64,000 nucleotides of DNA, taken from NCBI GenBank assembly GCA_020081605.1, contig JAHREC010000018.1, forward strand, positions 5,332,001-5,396,000, read 5' to 3'. The notes beneath the pieces were generated by a model. It saw only the letters and a list, made by a program, of their open reading frames with translations, searched no databases and was not told the origin of the DNA. Positions 1-11,430 of the stretch are shown here, one piece after another. Position 1 is the stretch's first letter, and each line of letters begins with the position of its first letter. The position numbers and the translations under genes were made by a program. The DNA is from Albifimbria verrucaria. Lineage: Eukaryota > Ascomycota > Sordariomycetes > Hypocreales > Stachybotryaceae.

Positions 1-153
1 TCCCCTGACCTTCTGGTTTCACATTACGAAGAACATGGCTGCAATCCGCCATCAAGCTCTAGATCTGAATCAGACTTACACGAAGATGACAGCGGAAACG
101 AGATCCCTCCGGAGTTTTTAGACGGCGAAGACCGCTCAAGCAAGGGACAATAG
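1..153 (+). CDS. C-terminal tail of an unidentified protein (partial)
   Basis: An open frame runs in from the left window edge for 50 codons and stops with TAG at 151-153. The encoded tail is rich in Ser, Glu and Asp (for example SESDLHEDDSGNE) and ends in DRSSKGQ, a typical low-complexity acidic C-terminus. There is no start inside the window, so the gene must begin upstream. Nothing in 50 residues identifies a family. It could be a chance open frame; the acidic, protein-like composition is the only support. Confidence 0.4.
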   Translation, partial: SPDLLVSHYEEHGCNPPSSSRSESDLHEDDSGNEIPPEFLDGEDRSSKGQ

Positions 154-3100
154 GCATATAGCGATGTTGTTTTCTGGGAGTACTTAGGATTATTATACCC
201 CATGTTCACAATAACCTATCACGTTTGGAACAGTAGCAGTAATAGCGATTTAAAAGACACCTTGATATCTCACATAATGTTCAACCATGCAGTGTCGAGG
301 AGACCTCGCTCTCTCGTGGGTGGGCTCGACTTGAAACAACTCAAGCGCGTCAGCAATTATACTAACTCATTGATATTCGGTGATGCATTCTGAAAAACTA
401 AATACATGCGGGTGAGCTGTGAATCGCATAACGAATCGTGGTAGCCTAATTGACGCCCCTAACGCCTTAAGCAACATCATGGTTGGTCGCGTGGTGCACA
501 TGCACCGTGGCAGCTCTGTACCATCCCACACCCAGTAACGGCAAAGGTCCAACGATATGGAGTCGCCCGTAACACGTCCAAGCAAGGAGGAGAGGCAAGA
601 GCTGTAACCGAGTCTAACACTGAGCCTTTGGCTCAGCTCCACCTTATGTATTCGTTCACCGCGTGCGTTCGAAGAAACCGCTTGACCCAGCAATGGCAAC
701 GGACTGATCCATGACCCATTCTCCTACCCCAAGATACTTGTCGACCCACTTCGAGACTTCTTTGTTGTCGCCAGCGACTCTATCAGTCTTGAACCTAAAG
801 GTCAGAACCCGCGGAGGGAGGTGTCAGGTCGGCTGTAATTTCGGCGTTCGAGGAATGTCGGGCATGAAGGAGACTCACGTCAGGCCGGTAGATCGCTTGA
901 TTCCGGCGAGGAAGGCCGACACTAGACGGAAGATGCCTTGGTTAGGAGCAGCGCCAGGATCAGGTTCGGGAATGAGCAGACTCACAAAGAACGGCGTCAA
1001 ATGCATAGTGCGTCAAGCGCCCAACCTTTGACCAAAGTCCAAAAGTCAGCAGGTTGAGAAACTGCAAGCAGTCTTAGACGCGCTTAGACAGCTAGGGGCA
1101 TGTGCAATGCAGCGAATGTGTGGTGCATGTAGCGAAGGAGATGCAGCCAGCGAGGCTCGAGGATACATACCACCATTGTGACTGATTTACGATAGTCGTC
1201 TGTTGTAGGCAGGTGTAGTAGGTGCTGCAGCTAAGGGTCTGCAGAAGGGCAATGTCTAGGAGCTTCGCGGGATGTCACGCACGAGGTTGGCCGGAGGCGT
1301 GATGTAGCATCGGCAGCGGTGTCATGTGCCGACTGGGCTCGGATGACGATACCCGAGCTGGGCTGGACGTCCTGCTATGCTGTCACGTGCACATAGCTGG
1401 CATTCACTCACCCATCTTAATCTGTACACTTACACAGATTACCTAAGGCACGATTGCTTACATGATCAACATCACCAACACGGCGTGTAGGAAAGGGTGT
1501 TTGGAGACGAGCCAGGCAAACAGGGGGAAGAGACTCTATTGACGCACAGACGTGCCTCATCTCGCAGATGTCTGACACAAGCTTAAGCGGCCAGCGCGGA
1601 CGAAACGATGGCGAGCTATATGTAAGGACTCAGCAGCGGCAAGAACATCAGCATGAGCATCTGCATCAACTTAGCATAAGTACCTAGTGGAGTGGGGATT
1701 CAAGAGCATGCGGGTCCGGCAGCATGGGGTGCTAGAGCTTCGAAGTGGGGAGAATCAATATTCTCTGCTGGCTAACTTTCTTCTTTGAGACAGCGCATGC
1801 TGTATGTACGTCGACGGCAGTGCCGTTCAGTTGCAAGTGAGCCTGTCTCTCTTGGCTTTGGCCTCATGGAAATTTTTGTTGGGTGGGACCTCAAGGTCAG
1901 ACTAGCCGATCTGATGGATCCATGGGACGCCCTGGCTAAATGCAGCAAAGAGCACCTTGCGTAGCCTTAGGTCCAGATGTGGTAGTAGATTCTGTTGTTT
2001 TGTAGCGACAACGGCGAGACGGAGCTCCGCTGGTCCAATCCAAGACGGACCGATACATCAAATGCCTCATCCCTGGAGCACCAGCTGGCCGCCACAGCCG
2101 CCGCCAAAAGCAACCTCCAGGTAGCGCATGCTGACGCGAGAGCAATGTGCAATATCCGTCTCTGGAGTGGGATGAGAAGGATGGTGTGAGGGAAGGGCGA
2201 AGAGACAGGTGCAAGGGCACATGGCTTTGATGTAAGATATCTTAGATCTAGGCAAAAGCCATGTGCTGTAACTACATGTCAGCGGCAGAAACGTAATGGT
2301 GTTTGTTCCACTTGTTGTTGTTTAAGGCACCCTGTTCGAGGATTCAGGCCTTTCATTTCCTCGCATTTTCCTATTACGTCTATCTTTTGTTATCGCCAGT
2401 TGTCGATGGCCAACGTCGGACATGTCGGACCAGGGCTCCGTGCCATTATCAATCACCAGCAGCATGTCGTGGGGAGAGAAAGAGGCAAGGAGAAAGAGAA
2501 GAAAAGGGGTTGTGTTTCACAACGCTGTGCGGTGCCAATGGCAACAGAAAGAATAGCCATGACAAGAAACCAGAACTGCCCGTCCAAGAAGTAGCTCTGT
2601 TTCAACTGTTGTTGGCCATGGCACTGTAACAGAGCTGAGGCTTTGTGAGGAGGGAGTTGTACGCGTCAAGGACTTGAGCGCAAGGAACGCACCGTCCCTG
2701 GCGTTGGTCCCCTACCAGGCTACCTCGAGATACTTCTCTGGCTGCAGGGGTCCATGCCAGATGCAGTGACCGGTACTCTAAGTCCGGGCTAAGGGCGGGT
2801 GGATGCGCAAGTACTGGGACCCCACCAGGAGCGACGCCAGGAGGTACCTCACGCCGGTGCCGCCGTACCTTACCTTACCTTGGCGTTTACCCCTCCACCC
2901 AAAAATGGAACCTGAAGCTCTACGGTGGTGGCGGGGCCCGAAAAAAAAAGAGCATTGCTAACTCTCATCCAATCTGGTGCTCTGTTCTCAACACATCCCA
3001 CACATACGCCCACGGACTCGTGTTTCTCATCGCCCGTCCTGCTACGGCAATTCGCTCCCAGTCCCCGAGAGCTGCCCGGGGCTTGTTTGTTTCATTGGCA

Positions 3101-3280
3101 ACCACGCTTCCTTGCTAGCTCGCCCGCAGCACCCATCCGTCTGACAGAGGTGAGCGAAGGCTACTTACAGCGCACCTTGAGCTGAGCTATCTCAAGCGCC
3201 GTACCTACATACACACATACATACACTATTATACTGCGTACCTGCTGTCATACCAGCAGCCCAAGGTAAGGTATCTTATC
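154..3280. other. Intergenic, no gene recognised
   Basis: Only short overlapping frames on both strands, none with a recognisable domain or plausible splice pattern. It holds an A9 run near 2940, short CCTTA-type iterations near 2870-2885 and scattered microsatellite-like stretches. The right-hand part is probably distal promoter of the pyruvate kinase gene. Confidence 0.5.
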
Positions 3281-3884
3281 TGCCGCTCTGCTCCTCCTCC
3301 GCCTCCCTCTCTTTTTCTTCTCCTTCTCCTCCACCTCTCCCTCACCACTTCTTTCACTTCTCCTACTTCTTCCCCCAATTCGACTTCTTCCAAACCAATT
3401 CATCTCCTCACCCCTCCTCTGCCTCACGTCGACCGCCTCCTCAGCTTCTTGCAAGCCTGAAACATCTTGATCTCCCAGCGGGCCTCGCCTTTTTCCTCCC
3501 ATCTCGTAGGTACTATTTCGGTGCTCTGTCTTTTTTTTATCCTGCTTGGACCTGTCTGTCCTAGCTGGCTCCCTACACACACGCACATGTGGCGTTGCTC
3601 GTTTGACCCGCACCCACTGCTCTAGCACGCATTCTTCGCTTGCGCTGCCTTACCTCGCGCGGAGCTGGTTTAGGTTCTTTAGCCTTGTTCTCCTCTCAAC
3701 GTCGTCTGTTTTTATATCTCCCCATCCAACCCCCATCACCGACGCCCGTCCTTCCCCTCCTGTTCCTTCTTCCTGCAAACCCCATTCTGGCCTGCCTGTC
3801 TGTCTGTCCGTCTGTCATTCGGCGCCAGCTTTTTCTCTTATCTCAATCAGCCCCATAGCTCTTGACCCCGCTAACCTCCCCACC
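3281..3884 (+). promoter_or_regulatory. Pyrimidine-rich promoter/5' leader of pyruvate kinase
   Basis: About 600 bases directly upstream of the pyruvate kinase ATG are dominated by C and T on the coding strand, with long CTCCTCCTTCTC-type tracts at 3290-3430 and again at 3680-3880, ending in CCACCATGG around the start codon. Long CT-rich leaders just before the start site are a known hallmark of strongly expressed glycolytic genes in filamentous fungi. An open frame continues upstream of the ATG, but it is low-complexity Ser/Pro/Leu translation of the CT tract and not protein. Confidence 0.6.
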
Positions 3885-5583
3885 ATGGCTCAGGACTCGA
3901 CCCAGAGCATCATGGCCGCCACGGCTCAGGAGCACCTCGACCTTGGAGGTCGCATCTCTTGGCTCTCCAACCTCGACACCGCCTTCAAGCCCGAGCGCAA
4001 CTACCGCCGTTCTTCCATCATCTGCACCATCGGCCCTAAGACCAACTCCGTTGAGGCTATCAACAAGCTTCGCGATGCCGGTCTCAACGTTGTCCGCATG
4101 AACTTCTCCCACGGCTCATACGAGTACCACCAGTCCGTCATTGACAATGCTCGTGCTGCCGTCGAGTGCCACCCTGGCCGTCCCATTGCCATCGCTCTGG
4201 ACACCAAGGGCCCCGAGATCCGCACTGGCAACACCAAGAACGATGAGGATATTCCCTCGCCGCCGGTACTGTCATGAACATCACCACCGACGAGCAGTAC
4301 GCCACCTCTTGCGACACCCAGAACATGTGAGTTTCCATCGCCCCTTTGGCGCATCGCATAATGCGCTCTGCCCTTTGATCAATCAATGGCTGACCGGGGT
4401 TTACCCCGCTTCAGGTACGTCGACTACAAGAACATTACCAAGGTCATCACCCTGGCCGTATCATCTACGTCGATGATGGTGTCCTCGCCTTCGATGTTCT
4501 CAACATCAAGGATGAGAAGACCATTGAGGTCCGTGCCCGCAACAACGGCTTCATTTCCTCCAGAAAGGGTGTCAACCTGCCCAACACCGATGTTGACCTT
4601 CCCGCTCTGTCCGAGAAGGACAAGAACGATCTCAGGTTCGGTGTTAAGAACAAGGTCGACATGGTTTTTGCCTCGTTCATCCGCCGTGGCCAGGACATCA
4701 AGGATATCCGTGCCGTCCTCGGCGAGGAGGGCAAGAACGTCCAGATCATTGCCAAGATCGAGAACCGACAGGGTCTCAACAACTTCAAGGAGATCCTTGA
4801 AGAGACTGACGGTGTCATGGTCGCCCGTGGTGACCTGGGTATTGAGATTCCCGCCGCCGAGGTCTTTGCTGCTCAGAAGAAGCTTATTGCCATGTGCAAC
4901 GTTGCCGGCAAGCCTGTCATCTGCGCCACCCAGATGCTCGAGTCCATGATCAAGAACCCCGTCCTACTCGTGCCGAGATCAGCGATGTTGGTAACGCCAT
5001 CACCGACGGAGCTGACTGCGTCATGCTTTCCGGTGAGACCGCCAAGGGTAGCTACCCTGCCGAGGCTGTCCACGAGATGCACGAGGCCTGTCTCCGTGCT
5101 GAGAACACCATTCCCTACGTCTCTCACTTCGAGGAGATGTGCACCCTCATCCAGCGCCCCGTCCGCACTGTTGAGTCGTGCGCCATGGCCGCTGTCCGTG
5201 CCTCTCTCGACCTGAACGCTGGTGGTATCATCGTTCTGTCCACCTCCGGCGAGTCTGCCCGTCTTATCTCCAAGTACCGTCCCGTTTGCCCCATCTTCAT
5301 GGTTACTCGCAACCCCACCACCTCCCGCTTCAGCCACCTGTACCGTGGTGTCTACCCCTTCCTGTTCCCTGAGGAGAAGCCCGATTTCAACGAGGTCAAC
5401 TGGCAGGAGGATGTTGACAAGCGCATTAAGTGGGCTGTCAACCACGCTCTCGAGCTCAAGGTTCTTACGGCCGGTGACACCCTGGTTGTCGTCCAGGGCT
5501 GGAAGGGTGGCATGGGCAACACCAACACTCTTCGGATCGTCAAGGCCGATCCCGAGCACCTGGGCATTGGTGAGGCTGCTTGA
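3885..5583 (+). CDS. pyk: Pyruvate kinase
   Basis: Converts phosphoenolpyruvate and ADP to pyruvate and ATP, the last step of glycolysis, in the cytosol. Exons 3885-4326 and 4415-5583; the intron carries GTGAGT, a GCTGAC branch site and CAG. About 537 residues, normal for fungal enzymes. Visible landmarks are the N-terminal IICTIGPKT block, [10 protein letters not shown], the [12 protein letters not shown] substrate region, the MVFASFIRR and KIENRQG segments, the active-site block [13 protein letters not shown] and the [13 protein letters not shown] motif, then a C-terminal allosteric domain ending near HLGIGEAA. The frame breaks three times, each explained by one missing C: runs at 4254-4256, 4450-4452 and 4957-4960. 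With three bases counted in, the length is a multiple of three. In an essential single-copy enzyme these are almost certainly consensus errors. The ATG at 3885 sits in a CACCATGG context; a second Met ten codons on is possible. Confidence 0.97.
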
Positions 5584-6126
5584 AGGAATGGTGTGAGGTA
5601 GTAATGAAATGGGAGGAGGCTAAGGAGGTTTCTTATCTTTTTACGAACAGGGCATTAAAAAGGCCTTCCGATAGACGGATGATGACTTGAAGCGAGAGAT
5701 TGCGCGAGTACCGCAACCCTAGAAAACAATGAATACGCGAATAATGCATCTTAGGAGATTGGCGATAAGGACTATTGTATAACCCAGCCAATCAATTATG
5801 GTTGGATAATGTCAGTGATTAGCAATAGTTCGAGAGCAGAACAATCAACCCTTCGTCACGTCTACGGGCAAGCTTTCAAAGTGCAAATGTCTAGTGCGAG
5901 TGACTTGGGTTTTCTAAAACCAACTCAGGTTGGTGTCAAGTATTGAACTGAAGTTTATGAGTATGTACATGATAACGATCACCTCCGCCTCTACGATCAC
6001 GGCCCTGCCAGAATGAGCACACAGCGCTAAGAGCTAGGAACCCGTGATCATCAAAACCATATACACAAACCCCACACCAAGTCGCAGCAGGACTAGATGA
6101 GGTTGCTTACCCTCCCATGCCTTAGC
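5584..6126. other. Intergenic between convergent pyk and LPMO genes
   Basis: Holds the 3' ends of two convergent genes. AT-richer than the flanking coding DNA; an AATGAATACGCGAATAATG stretch near 5730 could serve polyadenylation. No gene seen. Confidence 0.5.
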
Positions 6127-6972
6127 TTAGCACTGGAGAGGGTTGCCACCAGGAGCCTTGTAGTTGGTGGGGACGGGCCAGTAGATGTTGACGGCCAGAC
6201 CGGGGTCGTTGGGGCTGTAGGCACCGGGGAAGGACAGAAGGCTAGGACGGGCGGAGCCGCTGCCGCCGGAGACGTTGACCTGCGCGCAGGAGATGTAGAG
6301 CTGAGCACCACCGGGGCGCTGGCCGAGTGCAGGCCAATGTGCTCGAAGCGGACCAAGTACTGGCCGGAGGCGATGCACGAGGGGATGGGGATGTCGAAGG
6401 AAGACTTGCCTGTGAAGGAGTGGCCGTCAGTTAACGATTCATAGCAAGCACGTTGTTGCCTTTAGCAACTAGACGAGCAACATGGGCCAGAGCATTGCAT
6501 TACTCACCATCGTTGGGCCACTTAATTCCACTAGAGCTGACGATGGGCTTGTCCTCGTAGATCTTGAACCAAACAGCGCCCTTGCCATCAAAGTCGACGA
6601 CGTTGTTGGGGGCCTTAGCCATGTAGACCAGGAGAGGACCGGGGTGGTAGACGTTGGGGGCAGCGAAGAGGGTGAGGGTGCCACCGGCATTGACATTAAC
6701 AACGCCAGAAGTCTTGGAGCCGGGGCTGAGCTCGTAGCAAGTCATCTGGGAGGAGGAGACATCGGTGACGGGACCGTTGCTCTGGTAGTTGGCAGTCTTG
6801 CGGACGGCCTGCCAGTCACTGGTGCTCACGCCGTTGGCGGAGACACGGGGAGAGTGTCTATTGAGTGGTCAGTATGCGAGTATAGATACCTAGTTAGGTC
6901 TTTTGGCAAAGAGAACATACAGTGGGCTTGGGCAACGGAGCCCAGCAGGGTCACGGCGTAAGCGAACTTCAT
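6127..6972 (-). CDS. AA9 lytic polysaccharide monooxygenase, catalytic domain only
   Basis: Secreted copper enzyme that oxidatively cleaves cellulose or related beta-glucans. Exons on the minus strand are 6972-6921, 6857-6508 and 6409-6127, about 228 residues, the size of a lone AA9 domain without a CBM1 or linker. The first 17 residues (MKFAYAVTLLGSVAQA) form a signal peptide cleaved just before HYTLP, placing the copper-binding His at position 1. The second histidine lies in VYHPGPL, the conserved mid-domain block is FEHIGLHSA followed by AQLYISCAQ, and the C-terminal DPGLAVNIYWPVP carries the axial Tyr. Two breaks, both one missing C on the coding strand (plus-strand G runs 6847-6850 and 6313-6316), interrupt the frame; corrected length is divisible by three. 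Intron 1 begins one base after the His1 codon. Cellulose versus hemicellulose specificity cannot be told. Confidence 0.93.
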
Positions 6973-8337
6973 CTTGACTGCGGGTATCAAAGATTGGTCG
7001 AGGTGAGGATAAAAGATCGACAGTCTATGTGAGCTACAGAGCCAGGAACAAAGAGATCGTCGCTAAATGAGGTTCCTGGTTGATCCTTTTATACCCAGGG
7101 CGGAACCATCAACTCGGCCCCTTTGCTATGCGTCCCATCTGGTCAGCCTCCGACTGCTCGTCATCCACCAGGTCCAAGTGGCAGGAGACCCAGATCCCAT
7201 CCCAACCCCACGTCAGAACCAAGCACACCCATGGCACGTCGAAATGCATGGCGCCCTTTGACAACTCGCCTTCCATGGAAACACGGGGAGTTGCTTCCTG
7301 GAAGGAGGGCTCTGCCGCGCCGGCTAAATGGGGGCGAGCTTATAATTCGGTATTTGAGACCCATGGTAAGTACCAAATGGAAACAAAATAGATTAAGCGC
7401 CTAGGCACCCCAGACGGGAGCCAGGCTATCGTGGGCGTCATCCTGCACCGAGAGAAGCCCCGGGCGGTCATGCATGATTCACGAGGGATCACAGAAAAGC
7501 CTTGATCGCGCACTTGGCCCGTAGTCTTTGCAGCGGTTCTGACGTTGGGGGAGCGTCTTGGGAGATTATTCAGGCACATGAGTGTGGGACGCGATGCAAC
7601 ATCTTTGGACGAGTTGGGTGTAAGTGGGCAGTCAATACGGCATTTGTCATGGGTGGGAAGCTTGGCCATGGCCAGAATAGGAAATCCGGGCCCCTGTCTT
7701 CGGAGGATAGTCCCGAGCTGGATACGTCCCAAAACGGCAATTGAAAGACCGACAGGAGAGCTTGGACGAGCTACCAGGAGACTCTCTGCGTTATTTTGGA
7801 TGCCTCGATGGCGGTGTTTCCTTGTTCTTTGAGGTCTGGTTGCTTCAATACTCGGTTTGACATGCTGTACAGTTGAACGTCATCACAAAATGAATGGCTT
7901 GATATGAGCTCTCCGCAACCATGAAAGACGCCCTGCCGAACGTGGAGCATCATATTGAGAACTAGACAAAGAGGCGGTGTCTAAACGGGGACATGGAAGA
8001 GATCATGGGCTTTGTCCGCACAGTTAGCTGTGGAGACCATTCTCTTCTCTTCGTTGAAGGAACAATAAAGTTGCCACCTTCATGCAGTGTTCTCAGTTCA
8101 CTGTAAGAAAGCAACCAAGCCCCATTGTTAGCCAAGCGATTCTAGCCTGTGATATAGATACCCAAGAAACACCGACTTGCCAAGGAACAAATCAGCAATC
8201 ATGAATGCTACCTTCGTTAATTTTCCCGACCCCATGTCCACGATCCTCGCCACCGGCGCATACCCCATTTTCACTTTGGAACGCAATCTATTGGCCTGGC
8301 TACCGGATCTCCCAGGATCTCTCAAGCTTAGCGGGTC
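6973..8337. other. Promoter of LPMO plus unassigned spacer
   Basis: The first few hundred bases are the presumed promoter of the minus-strand LPMO gene, with a TATA-like TTTTATACC near 7087. The rest contains overlapping frames of up to 130 codons on both strands with no domain, splice logic or composition that favours any of them. Confidence 0.45.
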
Positions 8338-8795
8338 ATGTGCACACAACAACTTGTCACATACTCGTGCGGTTGCCAGCGGCCGTACGGCCCTCTTGAG
8401 TGGTGCAGCCTCGCGGACTTCTGGCGCCTCCCTGTGCCGGCGACATGCTCGTTACGCGTCACGCGCACTCTCGTGAATTACCCGTTCTCTGTCATAAATG
8501 CGGGGAGAGGGAGCTGCTGAATTGTAAGACCAAGCCCCCGCGAAAGCCTCTTCGCCAATGCTTGAAACCATTGCTACATGAACTAAAGAGTAAAGTGCAA
8601 AGACTTATACACAAGATACATCACAGAGACCACGGCAACAAGACTCCGCAGGCGGATTCTGACCAAAGGGTCTTCTGGATATATGACGTGGAGGATGAGC
8701 GCCTAATACCAGTTCGGAACTTGAAAGTGCTCAAGCCAAGAACTAGGTCGCAACAGTTCTGGGCAGGAACTATGTCCTATCTCCGTGTGCGGTAG
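8338..8795 (+). CDS. Small Cys-rich basic protein, function unknown
   Basis: Starts with MCTQQLVTYSCGC and continues with further Cys (WC, ATC) and a CHKCGE knuckle, then a Lys/Arg/His-rich C-terminal half (PPRKPLRQC, HKIHHRDHGNK) ending in MSYLRVR. The N-terminal pattern M-C-x5-TYSCGC resembles a loosely defined set of fungal hypothetical proteins that begin with paired cysteines and may bind zinc; no characterised family is claimed. The frame is broken once at the CCC run 8481-8483; adding one C joins the two halves across the CHKCG region and gives 152 codons exactly. No signal peptide. Single exon. A chance ORF cannot be excluded, but the way one C restores a coherent Cys-rich protein argues for a real gene. 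Confidence 0.5.
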
Positions 8796-9624
8796 TTGTT
8801 CGAGGTCAAGCCCTCTACATGACAATACCTGACAGTTTGCAAGTATGGCCAGAACAAACAAAGTTCCTCGCCCTGAATGGGCAAGAAAAAGGAGCGGAGA
8901 CCTGCGGAGTTAGCCAAGTATGCGCAATGGGGATGTAGTGCTATCTGAGGTATTGCCAAGGTGCACAGCTCATGCGTACAGTCTGACTCGACTTCGGTAA
9001 CAGTATCTGCCGTCCGTTCCGAGAAGTCCTGTCCTGATGTCTTCGTACATTTCTCGGAGCCGTGCTCCCTAGCCGGCGATGGCATCTAGGAGATTATTTG
9101 GCCTAGTTGGTCCGAGTCTCACATGCCGTCCTGCTATCTTATCATGACAAAGTCTTGGACCAAGTCTTTATGAAGCGATCCCTTGGTTTTGCTAATGTTA
9201 TAAGCCAAAAGAAGGGGCCTCAGTTACTTCAACACAGAACAAACGAACTCGATTACCACCTTGTTACTCTAGCTTAAGCTACGCTTAATTCAGAAATTCT
9301 GGTCTAGCAAAGAGGGGCGAGCAACCAATGCGTCGTGGGTCACATATGATGGCTTATCAAGAACACTCAGGTAGGTTGTGTTCCTCCTGAATCCCTATTC
9401 ACAACGATGGGATGTTCATGTCGTGATAAACAAATCTCTTGGCCGCACATTGCGAACATGACGCCTGCAGCCAGGAACCTGCAGGGTTGAGTTTGATTGT
9501 CTATTCCCTAAACAAGATGATACTCCTATCGCTATGAATAAACCATAAACACCAAAGTGCCGCCGATAATGAAAGAAGACCGCCGGGAAAATCCCTTCTA
9601 GGTAGCTGTTAGTAGCGATTCCGT
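8796..9624. other. Intergenic, nothing recognised
   Basis: Contains the 3' flanks of the Cys-rich gene and of the convergent MFS gene. One frame of about 100 codons on the minus strand (8777-9085) has no recognisable features and overlaps the Cys-rich gene end. Confidence 0.5.
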
Positions 9625-11430
9625 TTAAATATTCTTAATCTCAAATCTCTTGCGAAGGTATTCACCATAGCGCAAAAAGAGCCACGGAGCAGGGACCATG
9701 ATGAGAGCCACAAAGCCGAGCAAGCTGTTGCCCCATCCCATTCCTAACTTGTCATACATGGGGAGGCCTGCCATTGGTAGCAAGGCACCTGCAGCAGATC
9801 GGACTACGGCGTTTGATGCAAGTGCCGAGGCTGAGTAGATATTGAAGGCGTCGACCAGATACACCTGCAGGCCCTGTCACAGAACTTTTGTTAGCACATG
9901 CTGAACAAGGCGACGCACTTTGGGATGCAGTCATACCATGAAAACGATGATGTTCCCGAAACCAATCACCGCACACCCAATCAGAGGTGCAATCCAATGA
10001 ACTTCGTATTGCGCTGTCCAACCATAGATGAAGAAGCCGATTGGCATGATGACAGCCCCGATCTTGATTGGCGGTAGGCGCCATTCTGGCTTCATCTCTC
10101 CAGCAGCACGGCGTTCGGCAGCAGCGGCCGCATTCTCCTCAGCAACCTTGGCCCGGATGTATCTGTCACTGACAGAAGAGAAGAACGCAACACCAATAAT
10201 CGTACCAATGCCAAGACCTAGAAATGTCAATCCAGCGTGAATCACGTTGAAGTGATAGATGCGCATAAAGAGCGGCGTCAGACTAGTGAATAGCAAATAT
10301 AGGTACGAATAGGCCAGGCCGATATAGAGACCACAAACGATGCAGATGGGAGAGAAGAAAAGCATCTTGAACGGGCGAGTAATGCCACGCTTAAAATAGA
10401 CACTGGGTCCGAGGCCATCGTCAAGTCTGGACCGCAACATGGCGTTGCCCGTTTCTTTGCGTAGACGACGCGCCTTACGTTCAAGGAGGATTGGCGCATA
10501 CGACTCACGTAAGAACAAAAAGCAGCTAATCGTCAGGAAGCCAGAGATGATAGCCAGAACCCAAAACGTCCAGCGCCAGCCACGGGCATCAGTTACGAGC
10601 CCGCCTACCACGGGGCCGATAATCGGGCCCAGAAGCGGACCGATGGCGAACCCTGCAATGGCGGCGCCGCGCTTCTCCTGTACAATCATATCGGAAATGG
10701 TTCCAGCGCCGTTGGTCATAGGACATGATCCAAATATGCCACTGAGGAACCGCATGCCGATCAAGATATTAAGTGAAGGTGCTTTCGCACAGGCGATGAC
10801 GAAAGCTGTAGCCGGCTGTTAGTCTATGAGAACTCACCGTTACAGCATCATGCATATGTTGTATGACTTACCAATGAAACCCAAGTTACTGACGTGATAG
10901 ACGTTGACTCGGCCATAAATCTCCGATAAAGGTGCAAAGAGCATGGGACCCGCCGCGAAACCCAGCACGTAGACAGAGACGCAGAAAGCACTGAGCGTAG
11001 TGCTGGAGCTCCTGAATTCTGCCATCAACTCCGGTACACCGGGCGCGACCATAGCTGGAAGGACCTGTTAGCCGGGCTACTGAAGAGGACCGCACCGTCC
11101 ACATAGAGGGCGATGATTACGAAAGGACCCTGGAGAGTCCTGAGATTAGATCGTCTTACAAGATGCTAGAGGCGTGACAAAAGCCATAGAACTAAGGATC
11201 ACGGCGTTGAGGGTCTTGCGCCAGGACGGCCAATTGAGAGGGTTTTGCGGATCGTCATCGCCATCCCACCACACTGTGTTTTCGTCCTCGTTGATTACCG
11301 TCTCGTTTCCGCTCTCGAGGTCGTGACTCTGCTTGCCGGTCGTATCTTCGAGTACATCGCCAATACTGCTGGGGACTGGCGTCGAGTCCTCGACCGTCGA
11401 TTCGGACTTTGTCATCTTGGCGCCAGACAC
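9625..11430 (-). CDS. MFS transporter, DHA1 drug:H+ antiporter type
   Basis: Plasma-membrane proton antiporter of the 12-TM major facilitator superfamily, in the fungal DHA1 group that exports drugs, polyamines or toxic metabolites. Four exons: 11430-11160, 11054-10872, 10805-9937 and 9873-9625, total 1572 nt, 523 residues, no frame break. The cytosolic N-terminus ends in the DHA1 signature DPQNPLNWPSWRK before TM1. Junctions restore LASSMVAPGVPEL, the motif A region FAPLSEIYGR and IVFMGLQVYLVDAF. The motif C-like stretch FAIGPLLGPIIGPVVGG marks antiporters. A long cytosolic loop with LLERKARRLRKE follows TM6. The C-terminus RYGEYLRKRFEIKNI is short and basic. Substrate cannot be inferred. 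This intact gene is a useful control for the many broken frames elsewhere. Confidence 0.93.

Noticed and set aside
3546..3884. Open frame extending 113 codons upstream of the pyruvate kinase ATG
   Set aside because: It translates a CT-rich leader into low-complexity Ser/Pro/Leu; homologous enzymes start at or near the ATG at 3885.
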